Position numbers and translations under genes: made by a program. 64,000 bases of DNA. Source: Mycobacterium sp. 852014-52450_SCH5900713. GTDB taxonomy: Bacteria > Actinomycetota > Actinomycetes > Mycobacteriales > Mycobacteriaceae. The stretch lies in NCBI RefSeq assembly GCF_001667075.1, contig NZ_LZIL01000044.1, positions 1 to 64,000 of the forward strand, read 5' to 3'. A model generated the notes under the pieces. That model did no database searches. It saw nothing but the letters and a program-made list of their open reading frames with translations, and was not told the DNA's origin. Below, one piece after another: positions 25,252 to 34,607 of the stretch; position 1 is the first letter of the stretch, and each line of letters starts with the position of its first letter.

Positions 25252-26478
25252 TCAGCTGAACGGCACCCGGCGATCGAGCAGCCGCGACAGCCGGCCGCCG
25301 CCCCGCCAGGCCCGCGCCACCCAGTCGGCGTCCTCGTCGGTGACCAGGTTGGCCATCACCCGCACGGCGATCGTCATCAGCCTCGGGGAGCGCATCGCGA
25401 TCGGCCCCGTCGTGGGCAGGAACCGCTGGAACGTCAGCAACAGCGCCAGCCGTCTGGCGACGGAGAACCCCCGGCCGTAGTGCTCCTGCAACAGCGACGG
25501 CCACACCCGGGACAGGTCATGACAGTCCAGCAGCTCGGCGGCCAGCCGCCCGGTCTCCATCCCGTAGTCGATGCCCTCGCCGTTCAGCGGGTTCACGCAG
25601 GCCGCGGCGTCGCCGATCAGCATCCAATTGGGGCCTGCCACCCCGGACACGGCACCGCCCATCGGCAGCAGCGCCGACGACACGGCCCGCGGCGGCCCGT
25701 CGAAGCCCCACTCGTCGCGGCGCAGGTCGGTGTAGTAGTTGATCAGCGGTCGCAGCGCCAGGTCGGCCGGCCGTTTCGACGTCGACAAAGCCCCGACGCC
25801 GATGTTCACCTCACCGTTGCCCAGCGGGAAGATCCAGCCGTAGCCGGGCAACACCGCGCCGTCGGGGGAGCGCAGTTCGAGATGCGACGTCAGCCACGGG
25901 TCGTCGGCGCGCGAAGTGGCCAGGTACCCGCGGGCCGCGACGCCATAGACCGTCTCCTGGTGCCAACGCCGGCCTAGCTTGCGGCCCAGCGAAGACCGGG
26001 CCCCGTCGGCCACGATCAACTGGCGGCAACCCACCTCCGTGCCGTCGGCCAACGTCAGCGACACCACTCGCCTCGACGAGTCATGATGCACCGCAACGGC
26101 TTTCGTTCCCAGCATCATCCGCGCACCGGAATCTTCGGCGACCTTGCGGATCCGGTCGTCCAACTCGAACCGGGCCACCGCGCTGCCGGTCGACGGAAAC
26201 GACGGGCCGGGCCAGTCGACTTCCACCTCGCCGCCGAACCCGCTCATCCGCAGGCCGCGATGCCGGATGCGGGTGTCCAGCCAGTCGCCCAGCCCGAGGC
26301 GCTCGCACTCGGCGACCGCGCGCGGGGTCAGCCCGTCACCGCACGGCTTGTCCCGCGGAAAGCTGGCGGAGTCGATGACCAGGACGTCGTTGCCCGCGCG
26401 TGCGGCCCACGCGGCGGCGGCCGAACCGGCGGGTCCGGCGCCCACGACCACCAGGTCGGCTTGGGTCTCCACGCTCAC
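25252..26478 (-). CDS. menJ: menaquinone isoprenoid reductase MenJ (Rv0561c-like, geranylgeranyl-reductase family)
   Basis: A 408-aa FAD protein. VVGAGPAGSAAAAWAARAG is the dinucleotide fold, DKPCGDGLTPRAV is the PxxYxWG-like/CGGG-type family motif region, and GDAAACVNPLNGEGIDYGM is the second FAD motif. The M. tuberculosis orthologue saturates one isoprene unit of MK-9 to give MK-9(II-H2). The start GTG at 26478 gives the same length; the longer frame overlaps grcC1. It diverges from grcC1 with only 15 bases between start codons. Confidence 0.92.
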   Translation of the reverse strand: MSVETQADLVVVGAGPAGSAAAAWAARAGNDVLVIDSASFPRDKPCGDGLTPRAVAECERLGLGDWLDTRIRHRGLRMSGFGGEVEVDWPGPSFPSTGSAVARFELDDRIRKVAEDSGARMMLGTKAVAVHHDSSRRVVSLTLADGTEVGCRQLIVADGARSSLGRKLGRRWHQETVYGVAARGYLATSRADDPWLTSHLELRSPDGAVLPGYGWIFPLGNGEVNIGVGALSTSKRPADLALRPLINYYTDLRRDEWGFDGPPRAVSSALLPMGGAVSGVAGPNWMLIGDAAACVNPLNGEGIDYGMETGRLAAELLDCHDLSRVWPSLLQEHYGRGFSVARRLALLLTFQRFLPTTGPIAMRSPRLMTIAVRVMANLVTDEDADWVARAWRGGGRLSRLLDRRVPFS

Positions 26479-26493
26479 CAGTATGTTGGTCGA

Positions 26494-27510
26494 GTGAGTA
26501 CTCCGGCGACGGTGGTGGCGGGCGTTGACTTCGGTGACCCCGCGTTCGCCGCGACGGTGCGCGGCGGCGTCGGGCGGATCGAGCAGCTCATGGACACCGA
26601 ACTGCGCAGCGCCGACGAGGTGATGACCGAGTCGCTGACGCACCTATTCAAGGCCGGCGGCAAGCGATTCCGGCCGTTGTTCACGGTGCTGTCCGCCCAG
26701 ATCGGGCGGGACCCCGACGCGCACGAGGTGACCATCGCCGGCGCGGTCATCGAACTGGTTCACCTGGCCACGCTCTACCACGACGACGTGATGGACGAGG
26801 CGGAGGTGCGCCGCGGTGCCCCCACCGCGAACGTCCGCTGGGGGAACAACGTCGCGATCTTGGCCGGGGACTACCTGTTTGCCACGGCGTCGCGGTTGGT
26901 GTCGCGGCTGGGGCCCGAGGCGGTGCGCCTGATCGCCGAGACGTTCGCCCAGCTGGTGACGGGGCAGATGCGCGAGACGCGCGGCCTGACGGGCCCGTCC
27001 GAAGGGGCCGACCCGATCGAGCACTACTTGAAGGTGGTCTACGAGAAGACCGCTTGCCTGATCGCCGCGGCGGGCCGGTTCGGCGCCATGTTCTCGGGCG
27101 CTGAGGCCGAGCAGGTCGAGCGGCTCAGCCGGCTCGGCGGCATCGTGGGCACGGCCTTCCAGATCTCCGACGACATCATCGACATCGACAGCGACTCGCA
27201 CGAGTCCGGCAAGCTACCGGGCACCGACGTCCGCGAGGGTGTGCACACCCTGCCGATGGTCTACGCGCTGCGCGAACCCGGGCCCGACGCGGCGCGGTTG
27301 CGTGAGCTGCTGGCCGGGCCCATCGAGGACGACGATGCGGTGGCCGAGGCGCTGGCGCTGTTACGGGCGTCCCCGGGGATGGCCAAGGCGAAGCACACCT
27401 TGGCGGAATACGCGGCCCAAGCGCGCGACGAGCTGGCCCTTTTGCCCGACGTTCCCGGCCGGCACGCGCTGCAGACGCTGGTCGAATACACCATCAGCCG
27501 GCACGGATAG
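26494..27510 (+). CDS. grcC1: polyprenyl diphosphate synthase GrcC1
   Basis: A 338-aa trans-prenyltransferase. The first Asp-rich motif is DDVMDEAEVRR, the second DDIIDIDSDS, and GGKRFRPL is the diphosphate-binding region. It extends isoprenoid diphosphates, possibly the side chain used for menaquinone given the neighbouring men genes (inference). The GTG start at 26494 sits 15 bases from the divergent menJ start. Confidence 0.92.
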   Translation: MSTPATVVAGVDFGDPAFAATVRGGVGRIEQLMDTELRSADEVMTESLTHLFKAGGKRFRPLFTVLSAQIGRDPDAHEVTIAGAVIELVHLATLYHDDVMDEAEVRRGAPTANVRWGNNVAILAGDYLFATASRLVSRLGPEAVRLIAETFAQLVTGQMRETRGLTGPSEGADPIEHYLKVVYEKTACLIAAAGRFGAMFSGAEAEQVERLSRLGGIVGTAFQISDDIIDIDSDSHESGKLPGTDVREGVHTLPMVYALREPGPDAARLRELLAGPIEDDDAVAEALALLRASPGMAKAKHTLAEYAAQARDELALLPDVPGRHALQTLVEYTISRHG

Positions 27511-27593
27511 CGCGTCCAGGAACCCCAGAGGTCTCCTCGGGCGTTCAATCGACAACAGTCAAGCAATGAACGGGCTCTCGTAGGAGGACACCG

Positions 27594-28451
27594 ATGACCT
27601 GGCATCCGCATGCCAATTGGCTGAAGACCTTCGCCCTGTTGGTCGGCATGTCCACGTTGATCGTGTTTGTCGGCTCGCTGTTCGGCCGGACGGCGATGTG
27701 GCTGGCGGTGCTGTTCGCCATCGGCATGAACGCCTACACGTACTTCAACAGCGACAAGCTGGCGCTGCGGGCGATGCACGCGCAACCGGTTTCCGAGCTG
27801 CAGGCGCCGGTGATGTACCGGATCGTGCGCGAGCTGGCCACGGCCGCGCACCAGCCGATGCCCCGCCTGTACATCAGCGACACCAACGCGCCCAACGCGT
27901 TCGCGACCGGACGCAACCCGCGCAACGCCGCCGTCTGCTGCACCACCGGCATTCTGGACATCCTCAATGAGCGTGAACTGCGCGCGGTGCTCGGACACGA
28001 GCTGTCCCACGTCTACAACCGCGACATCCTCATCTCATGCATCGCCGGCGCGATGGCGTCGGTGATCACCGCCCTGTCCTACATGGCGATGTTCTTCGGC
28101 GGCGGCGGAAACCGGGAGGGTGGTAATCCCTTTGCGATGCTGCTGGTTTCGTTGCTGGGTCCGATCGCCGCCACCGTGGTGCGGCTGGCGGTGTCCCGCT
28201 CGCGCGAGTACCAGGCGGACGAATCGGGCGCGGTGTTGACGGGCGACCCGCTGGCTTTGGCGTCTGCGCTGCGCAAGATCTCGGGTGGTGTCCAGGTCGC
28301 CCCGCTTCCGCCGGAGCCGCAGCTGGCCAGCCAGGCGCACTTGATGATCGCGAACCCGTTCCGCGCGGGCGAGCGCATCGGGTCGCTGTTCTCGACGCAC
28401 CCGCCGATCGAGGACCGCATCCGGCGCCTGGAGGCGATGGCGCGGGGCTAG
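27594..28451 (+). CDS. htpX: membrane metalloprotease HtpX
   Basis: A 285-aa M48 peptidase. Two N-terminal membrane spans (about 10-50) precede the zinc motif HELSH at residues 135-139 and the downstream [10 protein letters not shown] glutamate ligand; further spans lie between. HtpX degrades damaged membrane proteins with FtsH. AGGAGG lies just before the ATG. Colinear with Rv0563. Confidence 0.94.
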   Translation: MTWHPHANWLKTFALLVGMSTLIVFVGSLFGRTAMWLAVLFAIGMNAYTYFNSDKLALRAMHAQPVSELQAPVMYRIVRELATAAHQPMPRLYISDTNAPNAFATGRNPRNAAVCCTTGILDILNERELRAVLGHELSHVYNRDILISCIAGAMASVITALSYMAMFFGGGGNREGGNPFAMLLVSLLGPIAATVVRLAVSRSREYQADESGAVLTGDPLALASALRKISGGVQVAPLPPEPQLASQAHLMIANPFRAGERIGSLFSTHPPIEDRIRRLEAMARG

Positions 28452-28504
28452 ATATGGCCCGCACTATGAGCGCTCTCCGCAAGGATGTGTGCGCTGCCGT
28501 TTTC

Positions 28505-28522
28505 GATAGCGCCCGCGCTATC
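28505..28522. promoter_or_regulatory. palindrome GATAGCGC-CC-GCGCTATC upstream of HicB-like gene
   Basis: 8-bp perfect arms with a CC centre, the same architecture and core as the palindrome at 28585. It is probably the distal operator of the HicB-type regulator. Confidence 0.7.
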
Positions 28523-28584
28523 AAATTCGGTGAGAGCCATATGGTCCGAACAGCCGCGCGTCCCTGGGGATGAGTGACTCCCGG

Positions 28585-28608
28585 TTTGATAGCACCCGTG
28601 CTATCAAA
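28585..28608. promoter_or_regulatory. palindrome with 11-bp arms TTTGATAGCAC / GTGCTATCAAA
   Basis: Perfect 11-bp arms around CC, ending 6 bases before the GTG of the HicB-like gene. Spacing and symmetry suit an autoregulatory operator. Confidence 0.75.
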
Positions 28609-28614
28609 TCCGGC

Positions 28615-28976
28615 GTGAACCGCTACACCTACCGCGCTCAGTGGTTGCGCGACTACGACGAGTACCTGGGCGTATCGAATTCCCCTACATGAGGCGCGAA
28701 GCGCCGACCGCGCCGCAGGCTGTGGCCGCCGTGAAGGAGCATGTGGAGGCCGTGAAGGAGCATGTGGAGGGCCTGCGCGCCACCGGAGAGCAAGTCCCCA
28801 CACCGCTTTCCGAACGACGCTACAGCGGGAAAATCCTCGTCAGAACGTCGCCGCAGCTGCATGCCCGCCTGGCGCTGGAAGCCATCGAGCAGGGGGTGCC
28901 GATGAACCAGTGGATCGTCCAGAAGCTCAGCGGGAGGGCGCCCAGCAGCACCTTCGGGCTCTCCGGGTGGGATTAA
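28615..28976 (+). pseudogene. frameshifted HicB-family antitoxin-like gene
   Basis: From GTG at 28615 the first frame reads NRYTYRAQWLRDYDEYLG and soon hits a TGA. The adjacent frame continues with EFPYMRREAPTAPQAVAAV and the C-terminal HicB ribbon-helix-helix part, RYSGKILVRTSPQLHARLAL with GVPMNQWIVQKLSGR. In intact relatives the two halves are joined, so a small deletion near 28672-28680 has broken the frame. A 21-base tandem duplication (28728-28769) doubles VKEHVEA. No HicA toxin gene is beside it. Confidence 0.75.
28728..28769 (+). repeat. 21-bp tandem duplication inside HicB-like pseudogene
   Basis: Two exact copies of a 21-base unit coding AVKEHVE, in frame. This looks like a recent slippage event. 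Confidence 0.85.
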
Positions 28977-28985
28977 GCACGCCAC

Positions 28986-30539
28986 TCAGGCTGCGGCCTC
29001 GGGCCTTTCGGGTCCGATGGCCTCACTTGCATCCTTGCGAGCGGAATGGCCCGTCTCGAGCCTTCCCCGGATGCGCACCATGCCGCCGTTGGCCTCATGC
29101 TGGTGCTGCCAGTCGCTGATCGCCTGGTGCGCCGCGTGGTCCAGGTAGTGCACCGAAACCTCAACGGTGACAAGGGATCCGGCGGGTATGGACGCCAGCA
29201 CCCGTGTCAGCCGCGGGAGCGCCAGGAACGTGCAGGCCGCACCCTCGATGAGCACCTGCCACTCACCGTCGACGGGCTTGGCGTCGACCTTGGCCCGGAT
29301 CACCCGCCAACCGGTCAACGCGATGGCCAACGCGAGCCCGATCAGGACGCCGTGCAGCAGATTGAGGAAGACGACGCTGACGGCGGTCACGACGTACACG
29401 GCGAGATCGCCATGCTTCATCGCGGTTTCGATGTGTGCCGGCTTGAGCAGCTGAACGCCGATGACGATGAGCAGACCGGCAAGTGCGGCGGTGGGGATCT
29501 CGTCGACCAGCCCGGCGAACGGGATGGTGAACAACAAGATCCATACGCCATGCATGAAGGCCGAGGCGCGCGATTTGGCACCCGCGTTGACATTGGTGGA
29601 GCTGCGGACGATGACACCGGTGACCGGCAGCCCGCCGATGGTCCCCGACACGATGTTGGCGGCGCCTTGTCCGACCAGCTCGCGGTCGAAATCGGTGCGT
29701 GGCCCGTTGTGCATGCGGTCGACCGACACCGCCGACAGCAGGCTCTCGACGCTGGCGATGAGCGCGACGGTGATCACCCCGATCGCAACCGCGCCCCAGT
29801 TGCCGTGCGAAATGTCGGGCAGCTGCAATGCGTCCAGCGGCGAGCCCTCGAGGTCGATCCGCCGCACGTGGAACGGAAAGACGACCGACATCACCGTCAC
29901 GGCCACGATCGCGACCAACGGCCCCGGAATGCGGCGCACCTTGGCCGGAACCCACCGCCAGGCCACCAGGATGACGATCACCAGTACGCCCAGGATCACC
30001 CCGGGCCGGTGCGCGCTGATGATCTGGCCCGGCAGGCCGATGAGGTTGTGCCAGGCCGTGCTCTTGGACTTTCCGCCGAGCAACACGTGCGCCTGCTGCA
30101 GCGCGATCGTGATGCCGATGCCGGCCAGCATGGCGTGCACGACCACCGGTGAGATCGCCAGGGCCGCCCGTGCGACGCGGCTGAGCCCCAACAGTACCTG
30201 CAGGGCGCCCGCGGCGACGGTGATCAAACACGTTACGCCCCAACCGAAGTCGGATACGAGGTCGGCGACGACGACGGTCAGGCCCGCCGCTGGGCCGCTG
30301 ACTTGCAGCGGTGATCCGCCGATGGCGCCGACCACGATGCCGCCGACGATCGCGGCGATGAGGCCGGCGAGCACCGGGGCGTTGGAAGCGATCGCGATGC
30401 CCAAGGACAATGGGAGTGCGACCAGGAAAACCACGAGTGACGAAGGAAGGTCGTGGCGGATGATCGATCGCACTCGATCTTTGCGTGAGTCCTTGGCCTG
30501 GTCGGGAGGTTGATTGCCGAGCTGTTCGATGTTTTGCAT
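28986..30539 (-). CDS. SulP family anion transporter
   Basis: A 517-aa protein with about 12 hydrophobic segments in the SLC26/SulP order: LPSSLVVFLVALPLSLGIAI at the start, VSGPAAGLTVVVADLV in span 3, and GTIGGLPVTGVIVRSSTNVNAG in the core. The C-terminal ~100 residues form a STAS-like domain (LVTVEVSVHYLDHAAHQAI). It may carry sulphate, bicarbonate or another anion. It is inserted between htpX and gpdA1 relative to M. tuberculosis. Confidence 0.9.
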   Translation of the reverse strand: MQNIEQLGNQPPDQAKDSRKDRVRSIIRHDLPSSLVVFLVALPLSLGIAIASNAPVLAGLIAAIVGGIVVGAIGGSPLQVSGPAAGLTVVVADLVSDFGWGVTCLITVAAGALQVLLGLSRVARAALAISPVVVHAMLAGIGITIALQQAHVLLGGKSKSTAWHNLIGLPGQIISAHRPGVILGVLVIVILVAWRWVPAKVRRIPGPLVAIVAVTVMSVVFPFHVRRIDLEGSPLDALQLPDISHGNWGAVAIGVITVALIASVESLLSAVSVDRMHNGPRTDFDRELVGQGAANIVSGTIGGLPVTGVIVRSSTNVNAGAKSRASAFMHGVWILLFTIPFAGLVDEIPTAALAGLLIVIGVQLLKPAHIETAMKHGDLAVYVVTAVSVVFLNLLHGVLIGLALAIALTGWRVIRAKVDAKPVDGEWQVLIEGAACTFLALPRLTRVLASIPAGSLVTVEVSVHYLDHAAHQAISDWQHQHEANGGMVRIRGRLETGHSARKDASEAIGPERPEAAA

Positions 30540-30603
30540 CGGTCTCGTCCCTCGTTAGGAGTTAGCGGGGGAACTTCCGATATCCGCCCCATATAGCGTT
30601 GTA

Positions 30604-30617
30604 TTACGTCGGCGTAA
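30604..30617. promoter_or_regulatory. inverted repeat TTACG-TCGG-CGTAA upstream of SulP gene
   Basis: 5-bp perfect arms about 65 bases upstream of the transporter ATG, in an otherwise non-coding stretch. Possible regulator site; no protein is assigned. Confidence 0.35.
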
Positions 30618-30642
30618 CACCTTGGCGCACAAACGGTTACAA

Positions 30643-30672
30643 CCCGGCCGGATCCGCAGGATCATGGCCGGG
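30643..30672 (-). terminator. hairpin downstream of gpdA1
   Basis: CCCGGCC pairs with GGCCGGG and an inner GATCC pairs with GGATC around a 3-base loop. It lies 113 bases after the gpdA1 stop and before the SulP promoter region; probable terminator. Confidence 0.5.
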
Positions 30673-30784
30673 AACCCCTGGCTGCGTTAGTGACGGTATT
30701 TTGCTGGCAAACCCGGGGTCAAGCGGACGAGCCAACCCCATATGGAACGCAAAGATTTAAATTCCGCATCATCCGACGGACATC

Positions 30785-31810
30785 TCAGAACCCCGAACCG
30801 TGCACCTCGTGGCCGGGTACCTCGGCGATCAGACCCCGGTAGGCCTCCTCGACGCTCGACCCATGGTTGATCACCGCGTCGACTTCGCGGGCGATCGGCA
30901 TGTTCAGTCCGAACTCGTTGGCGAACTCCACGATCACGCTGGCGGCCTTGACGCCCTCGGCGACCTGGTTCATCGAGGAGATGATCTCGTCGATCGGCTT
31001 GCCGGCGCCCAGTTGTTCGCCGACGTGACGGTTGCGGCTGCGCTGGCTGGTGCAGGTCACGATGAGGTCGCCCAGGCCGGCCAGGCCGGGGAAGGTCTCG
31101 GGATTGCCGCCCAGGGCGACGCCGAGCTTGGTCATCTCGCGCAGCGCGCGGGCGATCACCAGCGCGCGGGTGTTTTCCCCGATGCCCAGGGAGTAGCCCA
31201 TCCCGACCGATATCGCGTAGACGTTCTTCAGCGCCCCGGCCATCTCGACGCCGATCACGTCGTCGGTGGTGTACACCCGGAAACGCCGGGTGCGGAACAG
31301 CCCGGACAGCCGGGTCGCCAGATGCTGGTCGGGCATGGCCAGCACCGCCGCGGCGGCGTAGCCCTCGCCGACCTCGCGCGCGATGTTCGGCCCAGCCAGG
31401 ATGCCCGCGGGATGGCCGGGCAGGACCTCCTCGATGATCTGCGACATCCGCATGTTGGTGCCCTGCTCGAGGCCCTTGACCAATGACACCACCGGCACCC
31501 ACGGCCGCAGTTCCTTGGCCAGTTCGGCCAGCACGCCGCGGAAGCCGTGGGAGGGCACGCCCATCACCACGACGTCGGCGGAGTTCGCCGCCTCGGCGAA
31601 GTCGGTGGTGGCGCGCAGGGTGTCGCTCAACACCACGTCGTTGCCGAGATAGCGGCTGTTGCGGTGCTTCTCGTTGATGTCGCTTGCGGTCTCCTCCGAG
31701 CGGACCCATTGCAGCGTCGGGCCGCGGCGCGCACAGATGGACGCCACCGTGGTTCCCCAGGAACCGCCACCAAGGACAACGACTTTGGGTTCGCGCTTCT
31801 CAGCTGCCAT
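30785..31810 (-). CDS. gpdA1: glycerol-3-phosphate dehydrogenase [NAD(P)+] GpdA1 (GpsA type)
   Basis: A 341-aa enzyme that reduces dihydroxyacetone phosphate to sn-glycerol-3-phosphate for phospholipid synthesis. VVLGGGSWGTTVA is the NAD(P) loop, SLVKGLEQG and GPNIAREV hold active-site residues, and GLAGLGDLIVTCTS is the GpsA signature. The ATG at 31810 is chosen over an upstream GTG to match the family length. Homologue of Rv0564c. Confidence 0.93.
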   Translation of the reverse strand: MAAEKREPKVVVLGGGSWGTTVASICARRGPTLQWVRSEETASDINEKHRNSRYLGNDVVLSDTLRATTDFAEAANSADVVVMGVPSHGFRGVLAELAKELRPWVPVVSLVKGLEQGTNMRMSQIIEEVLPGHPAGILAGPNIAREVGEGYAAAAVLAMPDQHLATRLSGLFRTRRFRVYTTDDVIGVEMAGALKNVYAISVGMGYSLGIGENTRALVIARALREMTKLGVALGGNPETFPGLAGLGDLIVTCTSQRSRNRHVGEQLGAGKPIDEIISSMNQVAEGVKAASVIVEFANEFGLNMPIAREVDAVINHGSSVEEAYRGLIAEVPGHEVHGSGF

Positions 31811-31881
31811 GGCGATCAGCGTATTGCCGACACCTCGCATTTAGTAGCAGTTCACGAACTTCGGTCGGCGTCGGTCAAGCC

Positions 31882-33393
31882 TCACCCGGCCAGGGGTGCC
31901 CGGTCGGATGCCCGGCCGAAGACCATCGCTTCCTCGATGCGGTCGAAGCGGTAGTCGATGGCGTCGGCGAGGTAATTCTGCCGCACGTTCCAGGGCCGCT
32001 TGGTTCCCGATTTCGGCAGCGCGTGCACCGACCGCAGCACGTAGCCGGCGTTGATGTCCCACGACGGCTTCTCGGTCATCGGCTCGTTGCCGCGATGCGG
32101 GTAGGCGTGGGTGTAGCCGTGAGAGGTCATGTGCGCCAGCAACTTTGCCGTGGCCCGGGCGGTGATATCGGCGCGCAGCGTCCATGATGCGTTGGTGTAG
32201 CCGACGCACCAGAACAGGTTCGGCACGTCCTCGAGCATGTGGGCTTTGTAAACGAAGCGGTCGTTGGTCTTGATCTCGTTGCCGTCCAGGCTGATCGCGG
32301 TCCCGCCCAAGGCCTGCAGCTGCAGGCCGGTGGCGGTGACGATGATGTCGGCGTCGAGGTGCCCGCCGGATTTCAGCGCGATGCCGGTCGCGTCGAAATG
32401 GTCGATGTGATCGGTGACCACGTCGGCGCGGCCGGTGGCGATGGCGTTGTACAGGTCGGCGTCGGGGATCAGGCACATCCGTTGGTCCCACGGGTTGTAG
32501 CGCGGCTTGAAGTGGGTGTCGACGTCATAGCCGGCGGGCAGGCTGCTGATCGCCTTGCGTCGCAGCAGCCATCGCACCAGCCCGGGCGCCTTGCGCGACA
32601 GGGCGAAGAACACCGCTTCGGTGAGTGCGCTGTACATCCGGACCACGAGATGGGCCAGCCCGCGGGGCAACACTTTCCGCGCGACGGCGGCGACCGTGCC
32701 GTACTTCGACGCCGAGATGAGATAGGTGGGTGAGCGTTGCAGCATGGTCACTTTGGCGGCCAGGTCCGACAGCGAGGGCAGCAGCGTGACAGCGGTGGCC
32801 CCGCTGCCGATCACCACAACCTTCTTGCCGGTGTAGTCCAGGTCTTCCGGCCAGTGCTGGGGATGCACCACGACGCCGCCGAAGGTTTCGATGGCGGGGA
32901 ACTCAGGGGTGTACCCCTCGTCGTAGTTGTAGTAGCCGCTGCCGAAGAACAGAAATCGGCCGCGGTACAGCTTCCGCGCGCCGTCCTGCTCGACGGTGAC
33001 CGTCCAGGTGTCGGTGGACGAATCCCAGTCGGCCGAGCGGACGTAACTGTTGAACCGAATGTGTCGATCGATGCCGTACTTGTGCGCGGTGGCGGCCAGG
33101 TACTCGCGGATGTGAACACCGTCGGCCACGCCTTCCTTTCGCGTCCATGGCTCGAAGGGGAAGGAGAGCGTGAAAATGCTGCTGTCCGAGCGCACCCCGG
33201 GGTAGCGGAACAGGTCCCACGTGCCGCCGATCTGTGCGCGCCGCTCCAGGATGGTGTAGGTCAGCTGGGGGTTGCGCTCGCTGATTCGGTAAGCCGCGTC
33301 GATGCCGGAGATGCCGGCGCCGACGATGATGACGTCGGAGTAGTCGGCCTCGGTCGGTGTCTGGCCGTCGGCTTCCTGGGGAGTCACGGTCAT
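31882..33393 (-). CDS. Baeyer-Villiger type flavin monooxygenase (Rv0565c-like, EthA family)
   Basis: A 503-aa flavoprotein with two Rossmann motifs, IVGAGISGIDAAYRI and VIGSGATAVTLLPSL, separated by FGGVVVHPQHWP, which fits the BVMO fingerprint FxGxxxHxxxWP. It would insert oxygen next to a ketone or oxidise thioamides, as EthA does. ATG 33393 is used; GTG at 33405 is an alternative. Expect FAD and NADPH use. Confidence 0.91.
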   Translation of the reverse strand: MTVTPQEADGQTPTEADYSDVIIVGAGISGIDAAYRISERNPQLTYTILERRAQIGGTWDLFRYPGVRSDSSIFTLSFPFEPWTRKEGVADGVHIREYLAATAHKYGIDRHIRFNSYVRSADWDSSTDTWTVTVEQDGARKLYRGRFLFFGSGYYNYDEGYTPEFPAIETFGGVVVHPQHWPEDLDYTGKKVVVIGSGATAVTLLPSLSDLAAKVTMLQRSPTYLISASKYGTVAAVARKVLPRGLAHLVVRMYSALTEAVFFALSRKAPGLVRWLLRRKAISSLPAGYDVDTHFKPRYNPWDQRMCLIPDADLYNAIATGRADVVTDHIDHFDATGIALKSGGHLDADIIVTATGLQLQALGGTAISLDGNEIKTNDRFVYKAHMLEDVPNLFWCVGYTNASWTLRADITARATAKLLAHMTSHGYTHAYPHRGNEPMTEKPSWDINAGYVLRSVHALPKSGTKRPWNVRQNYLADAIDYRFDRIEEAMVFGRASDRAPLAG

Positions 33394-33464
33394 CGTGAAC
33401 CTCACTCACTTTGTGGGACTGGTCACTAGAGTAGGCACCCAGCGGTTGGCCGGGCCAGTGATCG

Positions 33465-34091
33465 TCATAACGGCTCCATCAGCACGTCGACGTGCAGCGG
33501 CGCGCACCGGTCGATCAGCCAGATCTGGTCGGCGGGGCTGGCGAAGATGCGCGCGTGGGACGGGTCCTGAGCGAAGGCCGGGTCTGTTCCGGGGCCGCAC
33601 CTGTCGCCGAAGAAGACGTAGGCCTTGGTGTCGTTGCATTGCCGCGACATCCACACCAGCCCGTCCAGCCCGGCACTGTGCGCGGCTTCGGCCCAGCGCA
33701 TCGTGGTGTCGTAGCTCGACGCCGGGCTCGCCGTGAGCTCGCCGGCGGTGACCTTGAGGCGTCGCAGCCCGGTGCCGTGCAGCACGCCCAGGCGCACGGG
33801 CCGGGTCACCTCCAGTCGGACGAGCACTTTGTCCGCGTATTGGTCGTAGGGGAGCAGGCCGCCCTCGACGGGAATGTCGTGCAGCAGCGTCTCGGCGATG
33901 GCCGCGTCCTCGGTGTCGGCCGCGTACATGATCGGCACGACCGGGTCGCCGAAGAAACCGAAGCGGGTGCGCGCGCCGATGCCGGGGTTGAAGTCGGTGG
34001 CGGTGCGCGTCGCCGACAGCACGCGGTAGAGCGGGTGTCCCGCCGGCAGGGTGGCCGTGGCCGGGTCGAACGGGTCCGGGGGTCGCCTCAC
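33465..34091 (-). CDS. RES domain toxin (putative NAD+-degrading)
   Basis: A 208-aa RES-domain protein: GHPLYRVLSATRTATDFNPG opens the fold, followed by IMYAADTEDAAIAETLLHDI and a C-terminal RIFASPADQIWLIDRCAP. RES toxins such as M. tuberculosis MbcT phosphorolyse or hydrolyse NAD+. Its GTG start overlaps the antitoxin stop (GTGA), the usual coupling of RES-Xre pairs. Length is close to Rv3189. Confidence 0.88.
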   Translation of the reverse strand: MRRPPDPFDPATATLPAGHPLYRVLSATRTATDFNPGIGARTRFGFFGDPVVPIMYAADTEDAAIAETLLHDIPVEGGLLPYDQYADKVLVRLEVTRPVRLGVLHGTGLRRLKVTAGELTASPASSYDTTMRWAEAAHSAGLDGLVWMSRQCNDTKAYVFFGDRCGPGTDPAFAQDPSHARIFASPADQIWLIDRCAPLHVDVLMEPL

Positions 34092-34594
34092 CACGAGACG
34101 GCCAGGGCCTCCGCAGCGACCGCAACGACGCGATCCGGATCGGTGGCGAGGCGGTCCACGGGCCGCTTCCCGTCCAGGTAGGTGGTGGGCGAGCACAGCC
34201 ACTGCACCAGCCCGGCCTCCGACCAGCCGTTGTCCTCCGCGATCTCGCGCAGCCGGGCGATGACCGCCAGCGGTTTCCCGTCCGGGCCGAACTGGAACCC
34301 GGGGTACGCGAGGTAATTGCCGCGCCGCACGGCTACCAGCGCCTTGTTGCGGTGGGCGGTGGTGGCCAGGTTGCGCGGTGCGCTCGACCGCGAGCCCATC
34401 CGCTTACCGGCGTCGGTGCTGCTCAGCATCCCGAACTCGGCCTCGATGCGGCCGTACAGGTTCTGCTCGGCCTGCACCGCCCGCGCCACCGCGGGTTCGG
34501 TATAGACGGCGACCGACGACAGCGCGACGCCCACCGCGCGCGCGCTTTCGCGGAGGCGCTCGTGCGCGGTGGCCAGCTCGGCGACGGTGGTCAT
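34088..34594 (-). CDS. Xre/MbcA/ParS-type antitoxin for the RES toxin
   Basis: A 168-aa protein preceding and overlapping the RES toxin. The N-terminal half holds an HTH-like helical part (RIEAEFGMLSSTDAGKRMGS), and the C-terminal half NNYLAYPGFQF-type segment plus DNGWSEAGLVQWLCSPTTYL is the toxin-binding (DUF2384-like) domain. It should neutralise the toxin and repress the operon through the inverted repeat just upstream. Confidence 0.85.
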   Translation of the reverse strand: MTTVAELATAHERLRESARAVGVALSSVAVYTEPAVARAVQAEQNLYGRIEAEFGMLSSTDAGKRMGSRSSAPRNLATTAHRNKALVAVRRGNYLAYPGFQFGPDGKPLAVIARLREIAEDNGWSEAGLVQWLCSPTTYLDGKRPVDRLATDPDRVVAVAAEALAVSW

Positions 34595-34607
34595 GGGGAT
34601 CGCTCCA

